A stretch of DNA of 64,000 bases from NCBI RefSeq assembly GCF_004323735.1, contig NZ_CP036455.1, positions 4,521,101 to 4,585,100 of the forward strand, written 5' to 3'. The notes beneath the pieces were generated by a model. That model searched no databases and was not told the origin of the DNA. It saw only the letters and a list, made by a program, of their open reading frames with translations. This stretch comes from Streptomonospora litoralis. Lineage in GTDB: Bacteria > Actinomycetota > Actinomycetes > Streptosporangiales > Streptosporangiaceae. A program made the translations under genes and the position numbers. How positions within the stretch are numbered: the stretch's first letter is position 1; every line of letters starts with the position of its first letter. Shown here one piece after another: positions 35,962 through 43,648 of this stretch.

Positions 35962-37269
35962 TCAGGGCCGGGCCTGCTGTGAGACCACCTCCTCGCCCGG
36001 AGGCGTCGGCGAGGAGGACTCGGCGCCTTCGAGCTCGTCCAGCTCGTCGAAGGCGTAAGCGGTCTCCGAGTGCAGCTCGGCGTCGAGGCCGTTGGTCTCG
36101 ACGTGCTCGGGGATCCGGAAGCCCATGACCAGGTCGATGATCTTGGCGATGACGAAGGTGACCACGAAGGAGTAGACGAGGACGCCGACCACGCCGATCG
36201 CCTGGACCGCGAGCAGGCCGAAGGAGCCGCCGTAGAGCAGGCCGGCGGACCCGCCGGCCGAGGAGGCGGCCAACAGGCCGATCAGCAGCGAGCCGATGAT
36301 GCCGCCGACCATGTGGATGCCGACCACGTCCAACGCGTCGTCGTACTTGAACTTGTACTTCCAGCTGATCGCGTAGGCGCAGACACCGCCGGACACCAGG
36401 CCCAGCGCTATGGAGCCCAACGGGGTCAGATCGGCCGCGGCCGGGGTAATGGCGACGAGGCCGGCGACGGCGCCGGACGCGAAGCCCAGCGCAGTGGCCT
36501 TGCCGTAGCGGATCCGCTCGACCAGCATCCAGGCGCCGGTGGCGGCGGCGGTGGCGACCTGGGTGTTGATCAGCGCCAGGGCGGCGACGCCGTCGGCGGC
36601 GTAGGCCGAGCCTGCGTTGAAGCCGAACCAGCCGAACCACAGCAGGGCCGCGCCCAGCAGCACGAACGGAAGGTTGTGCGGCCGCATCGACTCGGACCCG
36701 AAGCCCTTGCGGCGGCCCAGCACGAAGGTCAGCGCGAGGGCGGCGGCGCCGGCGTTGATGTGCACGGCGGTACCGCCGGCGAAGTCGACGACGTTGTAGC
36801 CGCCGATCTCCAGGCCGCCGATCCAGCCGTCACCCCACACCCAGTAGGCGACCGGGGAGTACACCAGCACCGACCAGACCGGGACGAAGAGCAGCCAGGC
36901 TCCGAACTTGGCCCTGTCTGCTATGGCGCCGCTGATGAGCGCGACTGTGATGACCGCGAACATCATCTGGAAAGCGACGTCGAGCAGGACCGGGATGCCC
37001 CCGTCGACGTCGCTGATGAGTCCGGTGACACCGAGGTAGCCGAAACCGCCGACGAAGGGGCCGGCCGTGTCGTAGGCCAGTGAATAGCCGATGAGGACCC
37101 ACAGGACGCTGACGACCGCGATACTCGCGAAGCTCATCAGCATCATGTTCAGCACGCTCTTGGCCCGGGACATCCCTCCGTAGAAGAAGGCCAGGCCCGG
37201 GGTCATCAGCATCACCAGCGCGGAGGAGATCAGCAGCCACGCCGTGGTGCCGCTGTCGATGCCTTCCAT
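35962..37269 (-). CDS. amtB: Ammonium transporter
   Basis: A 435-residue Amt protein with about 11 helices from the ATG at 37269 (MEGIDSGTTAWLL). Family features: GLAFFYGGMSRAKSVLNMM, the central DFAGGTAVHINAGAAALALT with one pore histidine, and DVVGIHMVGGIIGSLLIGL with the second. The C-terminal cytoplasmic tail (about 45 residues) contacts GlnK in relatives. In many actinobacteria amtB is followed by glnK and glnD; neither is present here. Candidate GlnR boxes lie 140-190 bases upstream. Confidence 0.96.
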   Translation of the reverse strand: MEGIDSGTTAWLLISSALVMLMTPGLAFFYGGMSRAKSVLNMMLMSFASIAVVSVLWVLIGYSLAYDTAGPFVGGFGYLGVTGLISDVDGGIPVLLDVAFQMMFAVITVALISGAIADRAKFGAWLLFVPVWSVLVYSPVAYWVWGDGWIGGLEIGGYNVVDFAGGTAVHINAGAAALALTFVLGRRKGFGSESMRPHNLPFVLLGAALLWFGWFGFNAGSAYAADGVAALALINTQVATAAATGAWMLVERIRYGKATALGFASGAVAGLVAITPAAADLTPLGSIALGLVSGGVCAYAISWKYKFKYDDALDVVGIHMVGGIIGSLLIGLLAASSAGGSAGLLYGGSFGLLAVQAIGVVGVLVYSFVVTFVIAKIIDLVMGFRIPEHVETNGLDAELHSETAYAFDELDELEGAESSSPTPPGEEVVSQQARP

Positions 37270-37409
37270 TCGTGTCGCCTCCATAGATCGGGCGGGGGAT
37301 TCGACGTCGTTCGTCCGAGGGACGGATCGGCGAGCACGTCGTCGGGCTCGGCGAAGACCACCACGACCGCAACCTTGGGTCCCGCGTGTTTCTGCACGTC
37401 GCCAGGCAC

Positions 37410-37456
37410 GTTGCACCGGCGTAAAGAGATCGCCCGACGTGTTACGGGGCGGTGAA
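37410..37456 (-). promoter_or_regulatory. Two candidate GlnR boxes upstream of amtB
   Basis: On the minus strand, TTCAC-n6-GTAAC (37456 to 37441) and TTTAC-n6-GCAAC (37425 to 37410) each match the actinobacterial GlnR pattern gTnAC-n6-GnAAC, with the second half perfect in both. They sit 140-190 bases upstream of the amtB start in the same orientation. amtB is a classical GlnR target. The pair is spaced 15 bases apart, more than the usual 6. Confidence 0.55.
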
Positions 37457-38215
37457 GGAACAGGCCACGGCGGTAGTCGGGCGCCGTTGCGGTGACATGC
37501 GGCGCGATCGGGGCGCGCTGCGCCGTTAAGAATGCGCTAGACACCGGCTGAACGCGGTTCGGATCGGGGAGAGTCTGGGGTGCGGACACTTATCCGCCCG
37601 AACCCACGCGAAGAGCGAGCGATGTTGAAGGCCGAAGAGAGCCCGCGGGACCCGCCCGCGGCCGCCGCAGAGGGGCTGACGGCGCCGTCCCGGACGGCGA
37701 GCCGCACCCCTGTGGACCACGAGCCGACCCGCACGCACGCGGGAAGCGCGGCACGCGTGGGCTGACGCGCCCGCAGCTACGGGCAGGCCCCTGTGCCGCC
37801 TGGCCGCGCGTGTCGGTCAAGGGTCGTTCACACCGGCGCGGCGCCCGCCGACGTGCGCCCGCCTTCCGCGCCGAGGCCGGCGCGCACGTCCGCGCGCCCG
37901 GCCGACCGCGCGGTCGGCGGGTCGCCACGGCTGCCGCGGCGGCTCTCCGCCGCACCGCCGAGAGGACTGTTCACACCCGATCGGCGCGGCGGTGCCGGTG
38001 TTCCGGCGCTCTGCCGACCGGATGCGCCCACGGCACGTTCGCGAGGAACCGAACGCGGCGCGCCCGCATTGTGGGCTGTACGGCGGTCGGCGGTGCGCGG
38101 CGGACGGCCGCGTGCCGTTCCGCGACCACCGCCGGGCCGTCCGCGCCCGAACGACCATGCGACATCCCGGAAGCGAGCCGGGAACGAGTGGCAAGCGCAG
38201 AATCGAGTTCATGCC
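37457..38215. other. Gene-free interval between amtB and the ABC-2 genes
   Basis: About 760 bases with divergent transcription units at both ends. No gene is supportable; open frames are Arg-rich and lack ribosome-binding sites. It must hold the promoters of amtB (left) and of the ABC exporter (right). Confidence 0.5.
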
Positions 38216-39154
38216 ATGACCGCAGATCCCCTACCGGTCATCAGTTGCCGAGGACTGACCAAGAACTACGGGCGCCACCGGGCGCTCTCCGGAGTCGACC
38301 TGACCGTCGCAGAGGGCGACGTCTTCGGCTTCCTCGGTCCCAACGGGGCCGGAAAGACCACGACCATCCGCATCCTGCTGGATCTCATCCGCCGCGACGC
38401 CGGCGAGGTGACCCTGCTGGGCGGCGAGCCGCGCCGCGACGGCGTGCGGCTGCGCCGCGACATCGGCTACCTGCCGGGCGAGCTGCCCATGACCAGCAGG
38501 CGACCCGCCCGGGAGATGCTGTCGTTCCTGGGCCACCTGCGCGGCGGCGTCGACCGGCGCGAGATCGAGATCCTGGCCGAGCGGTTCGCCCTCGACCTGG
38601 ACCGGCCGGTGCGGGGGCTGTCCAAGGGCAACAAGCAGAAGGTCGGGCTGGTGCAGGCGTTCATGCACCGGCCGCGGCTGCTCATCCTGGACGAGCCCAC
38701 CAGCGGACTGGACCCGCTGCTGCAGCAGGAGTTTCTGAACCTGGTACGCGAGGTCCGCGACGACGGCCGCACCGTGTTCATGTCCTCCCACGTCCTCAGC
38801 GAGGTGCAGGACGTAGCCGACGAGGCCGCCATCATCCGCGCCGGCCGCATCGTGGCGCTGGAGGACATGGACGACCTGCGGGCGCGGGCGCTGCGCCGGG
38901 TCACCCTGGCTTTCGCCGAGCCGGTGGACGCCGCGGAGTTCGCCGGGCTGGAGCACGTGCGCGACGCCTCCGTGGAGGGCAGGACGCTGACCTGCACGGT
39001 CGAGGGCAGCCCCGACGCGCTGGTCAAACAGGCCGCTGCGCACACCGTGACGGGGCTCACCAGCGAGGAACCCGACCTGGAGGAGCTGTTCTTCACCCAC
39101 TACAACAACGGCGACGCGGCGCGCCGGGAGGAGGGCTCCGATGCTCACGCGTGA
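38216..39154 (+). CDS. ABC transporter ATPase (ABC-2 type exporter)
   Basis: A 312-residue ATPase from the ATG at 38216; the frame continues upstream without sense. Walker A GPNGAGKT (41-48), a variant signature LSKGNKQKVGL in place of LSGGQ, Walker B LLILDEPTSGLDP, and the H-loop histidine in SSHVLSEVQ. A C-terminal domain of about 95 residues follows. It overlaps the permease start by 14 bases. Such pairs export drugs or lipids; the substrate is not evident. Confidence 0.92.
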   Translation: MTADPLPVISCRGLTKNYGRHRALSGVDLTVAEGDVFGFLGPNGAGKTTTIRILLDLIRRDAGEVTLLGGEPRRDGVRLRRDIGYLPGELPMTSRRPAREMLSFLGHLRGGVDRREIEILAERFALDLDRPVRGLSKGNKQKVGLVQAFMHRPRLLILDEPTSGLDPLLQQEFLNLVREVRDDGRTVFMSSHVLSEVQDVADEAAIIRAGRIVALEDMDDLRARALRRVTLAFAEPVDAAEFAGLEHVRDASVEGRTLTCTVEGSPDALVKQAAAHTVTGLTSEEPDLEELFFTHYNNGDAARREEGSDAHA

Positions 39155-39938
39155 CATCTTCGGCAAGTTCCTGATCGACAGCCGCCGCGGCATCCTGGGC
39201 TGGATGATCGGCGTCGCCGCCGTGACCGCGCTCTACAGCTCCTTCTGGCCGTCGATGCGCGAGACCGGCGACGCCATGGCCGCGTTCGTCGAGCAGATGC
39301 CGCAGCTGGCCGAATCCATGGGTTGGAGCGACCTCACCTCGGCGGAGGGGTACTTGGGCAGCACGGTCTTCGGGCTGCTCACGCCGATCCTGATCACGAT
39401 CGCCGCGATCGCCTTCGGCACGCGCGCCATCGCCGGCGAGGAGGAAGAGGGCGCCCTGGAGCTGGTGCTGTCCCACCCGGTCGGCCGCTACCGGGTGCTG
39501 CTGCAGCGCTTCGCCGCCCTCGTGGTGTTCGTCGCGCTGCTGGGCCTGACCATCTGGGTGGTGCTCCTGGCGCTGAGCCCCGCGCTGGATCTGGACATCG
39601 CCGCGGGCAGACTGGCGGCCGCCGCGCTGGGCACGGCCCTGATCGGCTTGTGCTACGGGACGTTGGCCCTGGCCGTCGGCGCGGTCACCGGCCGGCGCGT
39701 CTATGCGATCGGTGGCGCCGCCGTGCTCGCGGTCGTGGGCTACCTCGGCAACACCTTCGCGCTGCAGCAGGACGAACTGGAGTGGATGCGGTTCCTCTCG
39801 CCGTTCTACTACGCGCTCGACCCCGAGCCGCTGCGCAACGGCATCGACCCGGCCTTCACAGCGGTGCTGGTGGGCATCCCGCTGGTGCTGGCCGGACTCG
39901 GGCTGGCCCGGTTCGCCCGGCGCGACGTACTGGTGTAG
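39141..39938 (+). CDS. ABC-2 type permease
   Basis: A 265-residue membrane protein of about six helices. A first helix (GILGWMIGVAAVTALYSSFW) is followed by a periplasmic loop and then GEEEEGALELVLSHPVGR, the cytoplasmic coupling helix typical of NatB/ABC-2 permeases. ATG at 39141 overlaps the ATPase gene. It forms the exporter with the upstream ATPase. Confidence 0.9.
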   Translation: MLTRDIFGKFLIDSRRGILGWMIGVAAVTALYSSFWPSMRETGDAMAAFVEQMPQLAESMGWSDLTSAEGYLGSTVFGLLTPILITIAAIAFGTRAIAGEEEEGALELVLSHPVGRYRVLLQRFAALVVFVALLGLTIWVVLLALSPALDLDIAAGRLAAAALGTALIGLCYGTLALAVGAVTGRRVYAIGGAAVLAVVGYLGNTFALQQDELEWMRFLSPFYYALDPEPLRNGIDPAFTAVLVGIPLVLAGLGLARFARRDVLV

Positions 39939-40001
39939 ACGGTGAAGCGGCCCGGTCGGCAAGGGGCTCCCCTCGGCCGGGCCGACACTGCCGGCGCGCG
40001 C

Positions 40002-41174
40002 CTACTCCCCGCCTTCGAGGATCGCGTCGACGAACGCCTCAGGGTCGAACGGCGCGAGGTCGTCGGGGCCCTCCCCCAGGCCCACCAGCTTGACCGGGAC
40101 CCCCAGTTCGCGCTGGACCTGGATGATGATGCCGCCCTTGGCCGTGCCGTCGAGCTTGGTGAGCACGATCCCGGAGATGTTGACCACCTCGGCGAACACC
40201 CGCGCCTGGCGGAGCCCGTTCTGGCCGGTGGTGGCGTCCAGCACCAGCAGGACGTCGTCGACCGGCGTCTGCTTCTCGATGACGCGCTTGACCTTGCCGA
40301 GCTCGTCCATCAGCCCGGTCTTGGTGTGCAGGCGGCCGGCGGTGTCGACGATGACCGTGTCGGCGCCGTCCGCGGCACCGCGCGAGACCGCCTCGAAGGC
40401 CACGCTCGCGGGGTCGGCGCCCTCCTCCTTGCGGACCACCGGGGCGCCGACGCGGCCGCCCCAAGTCTCCAGCTGGTCGGCCGCCGCCGCGCGGAAGGTA
40501 TCGGCGGCACCCAGCACCACGCTGCGGCCGTCGCCCACCAGCACCCGGGCGAGCTTGCCGGTGGTGGTGGTCTTGCCCGTGCCGTTGACCCCGACGACCA
40601 TGACGACCGCGGGCGAACCGGCGCGCGGCTCGGTGTGCACGGTGCGGTCCTGATCGGTGCCGATCTGCGCCAGCAGCTCCGTGCGCAGCAGGTCGCGCAC
40701 CTCCTCGGGCGTGCGGCTGCCCAGCACCTTGACCTTGGTGCGCAGGTTGTCGACGATCGCGGACGCCGAGGCGACGCCCACGTCGGCGGTGATCAGGGTG
40801 TCTTCGATCTCCTCCCAGGCGGACTCGTCGAGCCGGTCCGCCGAAAGCAGGCTCAGCAGCCCCTGGCCGAACGCGTTCTGCGAGCGCGCCAGCCGGGCGC
40901 GCAGCCGCACCAGGCGGCCCGCCGACGGCGGAGGGGTCTCGACCTCCGGCGCCGCGGGCGCCTCGGGTGTGGCTCCCTTGGCGGCGTCCAGAGGCCGCTC
41001 CCGCTCCTCGGCCTCCTCGGGCTCCGCCGTCGTCGTGCCCGCGGCGCCGCCTTCGCGCTCCCCGGGCCGCGGCTTGGGCGGGGCCTCCGACCGCCGGGGC
41101 CGGATCAGGAAGGCGCCGCCGACGACCAGCAGGGCCACGACGAAGATGATCACGGCGAAGATCGTGTAGTCCAT
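40002..41174 (-). CDS. ftsY: SRP receptor FtsY
   Basis: A 390-residue SRP receptor. Unusually for bacteria but typical of actinobacteria it begins with a membrane helix (residues 5-25), then an acidic low-complexity linker (30-85), the N domain and the GTPase domain: GVNGTGKT (195-202), DTAGRLHTKTGLMDEL, TKLDGTAKGG. It pairs with Ffh to dock ribosomes at the membrane. It is followed 3' by the convergent ABC-2 permease. Confidence 0.97.
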   Translation of the reverse strand: MDYTIFAVIIFVVALLVVGGAFLIRPRRSEAPPKPRPGEREGGAAGTTTAEPEEAEERERPLDAAKGATPEAPAAPEVETPPPSAGRLVRLRARLARSQNAFGQGLLSLLSADRLDESAWEEIEDTLITADVGVASASAIVDNLRTKVKVLGSRTPEEVRDLLRTELLAQIGTDQDRTVHTEPRAGSPAVVMVVGVNGTGKTTTTGKLARVLVGDGRSVVLGAADTFRAAAADQLETWGGRVGAPVVRKEEGADPASVAFEAVSRGAADGADTVIVDTAGRLHTKTGLMDELGKVKRVIEKQTPVDDVLLVLDATTGQNGLRQARVFAEVVNISGIVLTKLDGTAKGGIIIQVQRELGVPVKLVGLGEGPDDLAPFDPEAFVDAILEGGE

Positions 41175-41294
41175 CAGTCTCCTTGCGTGTGCGTACGCCC
41201 TGGTCGATGCCGCTCGGACCGCGGACCGGGGAGGAGCCGCAACAGCCTCCAGTCTCCCAGACCACGGCTCTCGATCGGGTCACGCGGCGATGTA

Positions 41295-42329
41295 TCAGCC
41301 GGCTCTGTTGCGTGTCGTCCGGAGGATGAACACGAAGAACGGCGCGCCGAGGAACGCCGTCACCACGCCCAGCGGCAGCTCGGCCGGCGCGATCAGGGTG
41401 CGTGCCGCGATATCCACCAGGACCAGGAACGCCGCTCCGCTAAGCAGCGAAACGGGCAGGATCATCCGGTAACCGGTACCCACCAGCCGCCGGACGATGT
41501 GCGGTACCACAATCCCCACGAAGCCGATCAGCCCGCTGACCGACACGGCCGCGGCGGTGGCCAGCGACGCCGCCGAGATCACCACGAGCCGCACGCCGGT
41601 GGCGTTCAACCCCAGGCTGGCGGCCTTCTCGTCGCCCAGGGCGAGCAGATCCAGCAGGTAGCCGCAGCCCATCAGCACCGCCACGCTCGCCGCCGCGTAG
41701 GGGGCGATCATCGCCACGTCGTCCCAGCCGCCGGTGCCCAGCCCGCCCAGCATCCAGGAGTAGATGCGCCGCAGCTCCTCCACCCGGATCATCTGCACCA
41801 GGTTCTGCGCCGCCGACAGGAACGACGACACCGCGATCCCGGCCAGCAGCAGGGTCGCGGTGCCGCCGCGGCCCGCCATGGCGCCCAGAGCGTAGGCGGC
41901 GGCCACCCCGGCCAGCGCACCCGCGAAGGCCGCGACCGGGACCACGGCCTGCGGCGCGTCCAGCAGCTGCGCCCCGAACGCAAGCACCAGGGTGGCGCCC
42001 AGTCCCGCACCGCTGGCCGCCCCCAGCAGGTAGGGGTCGGCCAGCGGGTTGCGAAAGACCCCCTGGTAGGCGGCACCCGCGCTGGCCAGCAGCCCGCCGA
42101 CCAGGGCGCCCAGCACCACTCGGGGCAGCCGCAGCTCGACGAGTACGGCCCCCTGCAGCTCGCTCAGCGGGGATTCGATCGGGCTGAGCGGCAGGCGGCT
42201 CGCCAGTGCCGCGGCGATGTCGACAGGGCCGATGGACGCGGCACCGGCGGCCACGCCCATCAGCATGGCCGCGGCGAGCGCCGCCAACCCCAGCGGCGGC
42301 CACAGCCAGGCCGTCCGCACGCGTCTCAC
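41295..42329 (-). CDS. FecCD/BtuC-family ABC permease
   Basis: A 344-residue permease of about 10 helices. BtuC-type landmarks: VELRLPRVVLGALVGGLLASAGAAYQGVFRNPLADPYLLG, and the coupling loop GDEKAASLGLNATGVRL. It lies 13 bases after the binding-protein gene and under the same cobalamin riboswitch, so cobalamin or cobinamide is the likely substrate, though siderophores are the usual cargo of the family. No ATPase gene follows; ftsY is next, so the ATPase must be elsewhere. Confidence 0.9.
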   Translation of the reverse strand: MRRVRTAWLWPPLGLAALAAAMLMGVAAGAASIGPVDIAAALASRLPLSPIESPLSELQGAVLVELRLPRVVLGALVGGLLASAGAAYQGVFRNPLADPYLLGAASGAGLGATLVLAFGAQLLDAPQAVVPVAAFAGALAGVAAAYALGAMAGRGGTATLLLAGIAVSSFLSAAQNLVQMIRVEELRRIYSWMLGGLGTGGWDDVAMIAPYAAASVAVLMGCGYLLDLLALGDEKAASLGLNATGVRLVVISAASLATAAAVSVSGLIGFVGIVVPHIVRRLVGTGYRMILPVSLLSGAAFLVLVDIAARTLIAPAELPLGVVTAFLGAPFFVFILRTTRNRAG

Positions 42330-42342
42330 CGGCCCGCTGCTC

Positions 42343-43290
42343 CTACTGATCTTCGGCGGCGGCGGTGACCGCGGCGGAGACGCTCTCGGCCAGGTCCACC
42401 ACGCGCGGACCCCACCGCGAGGAGATGTCGGGGTCGAGCCGGACGATGTCGCCGTCCTGTACGGCGTCGATCTCGTCGAAGGCGGGACGCTTGCGTACCT
42501 CCTGGACCACCTGGTCGCCGGGGTAGGAGAGGAAGATCAGGTCGGGGTCCTGCTCGACGACGTACTCCGCCGAAAGCTGGGGGTAGCCGCCGGCCGCGTC
42601 CTCGGCGGAGTCGGCGATGTTCTCCAGCCCGAAGCGGTCGTAGACCTGGCCGATGAACGTCTCGGAGGTGACCGAGTACAAGCCCGCGTCCAGCTCGTGG
42701 TAGAAGCTGAGGTCGGTGTCGCCGAGCTCGGCGGTGGTCTCCTCGACGATGCGGTCGACGTCGCTTTCGACCCGGTCGGCGACCTCGTCGGCCCGGTCGG
42801 CGTGACCGGTGGACTCGCCCAGCATGCGCATCTGCCCGTAGGCCTGGTCGAGGGTGGTGGCAGCGGGCATCAGCAGCACCGGAACGTCGACCTTGCGCAG
42901 CTGCTCGGCGGCGTCGGCGGCGTCGCGCGCCAGCACCACCAGATCGGGGTTGTACTCGGTGATCGCCTCGACGCTGGGCTCGAAGCCGGACAGGTCGGTC
43001 GTGGGCGCCTTCTCGGGGTGGTTCGAGTACTCGTCGACGGCGGCCACCTGCTCGCCGGCGCCGATCGCGAACAGCATCTCGGTCACCGAGGGCGTCAGTG
43101 AAACGATGCGCTGGGGCGGGGATTCGATGGTGACCTCGCCGGAGGCGTCCTGGACGGTGACGGGGAACGCACCGGCGTCTTGGTCGTGCTGCTCCTGGGC
43201 GTCCTGGCCGGTGTTCTGCGGGCTGCCGCAGGCGGACAGGGCGAGTGCCGCCAGCAGCAGTGCGGCCGGCAGGCGACGTGCGCTTGGCAC
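42343..43290 (-). CDS. Periplasmic-binding lipoprotein (BtuF/FepB type)
   Basis: A 315-residue secreted substrate-binding protein with a lipobox LSAC at Cys21. After a short linker the TroA/BtuF fold begins (PQRIVSLTPSVTEMLFAIGA) and continues with GFEPSVEAITEYNPDLVV and the long helix linking the lobes (TLDQAYGQMRMLGESTGHAD). The cobalamin riboswitch directly upstream makes it a likely BtuF. First gene of a two-gene operon with the permease. Confidence 0.9.
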   Translation of the reverse strand: MPSARRLPAALLLAALALSACGSPQNTGQDAQEQHDQDAGAFPVTVQDASGEVTIESPPQRIVSLTPSVTEMLFAIGAGEQVAAVDEYSNHPEKAPTTDLSGFEPSVEAITEYNPDLVVLARDAADAAEQLRKVDVPVLLMPAATTLDQAYGQMRMLGESTGHADRADEVADRVESDVDRIVEETTAELGDTDLSFYHELDAGLYSVTSETFIGQVYDRFGLENIADSAEDAAGGYPQLSAEYVVEQDPDLIFLSYPGDQVVQEVRKRPAFDEIDAVQDGDIVRLDPDISSRWGPRVVDLAESVSAAVTAAAEDQ

Positions 43291-43374
43291 GGGACTCCTT
43301 CTCGGGTCTCGGTGGGCGCGGCAGAGGAGCGGAACCCGCGCGCGTACGCGTCGTGGGCGGTCCGCCCTCCCGCG

Positions 43375-43520
43375 AGGGCAGTGGGCCGCGGCACAGCGGA
43401 GGCGACCTGGCTCGCCGCGCCCGTCGCCGGGCGCGTCTCACAGTTGCGGGGCAGCGCCGGATTCGCGGGGCCGGCGGCGCCGGTCGCCCGCACCGGACTT
43501 CGCTCGCACGGTGCCGTTGC
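43375..43520 (-). ncRNA. Cobalamin riboswitch
   Basis: The minus strand upstream of the binding-protein gene carries the conserved order of a cobalamin riboswitch. AAGTCCGGTG lies near 43500-43491, then AATCCGGCGCTGCCCCGCAA (about 43463-43444), CTGTGAGACG (43442-43431), and the B12 box GAGCCAGGTCGCCT (43412-43399). CCCACTGCCCTCGCGGGAGG follows, forming a hairpin that could hide the ribosome-binding region. Cobalamin riboswitches of this type turn off uptake or synthesis genes when the vitamin is plentiful. Confidence 0.88.
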
Positions 43521-43648
43521 CCTGCGGTTTCGTACGCAGGGCGCGATGTCCACTTTAGCCGTTGATTCGCGCCCCCTTGGGCCGGGGGTGGCGGCGACCG
43601 GCCCGACCTGCGCGAACACGTCCGCGGCGGTTCCGCCGCGCCCGGATT

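Noticed and set aside
41295-43290. Siderophore uptake system
   Set aside because: FecCD and BtuF-type families are usually for siderophores, but the cobalamin riboswitch in front assigns them to cobalamin-like substrates.
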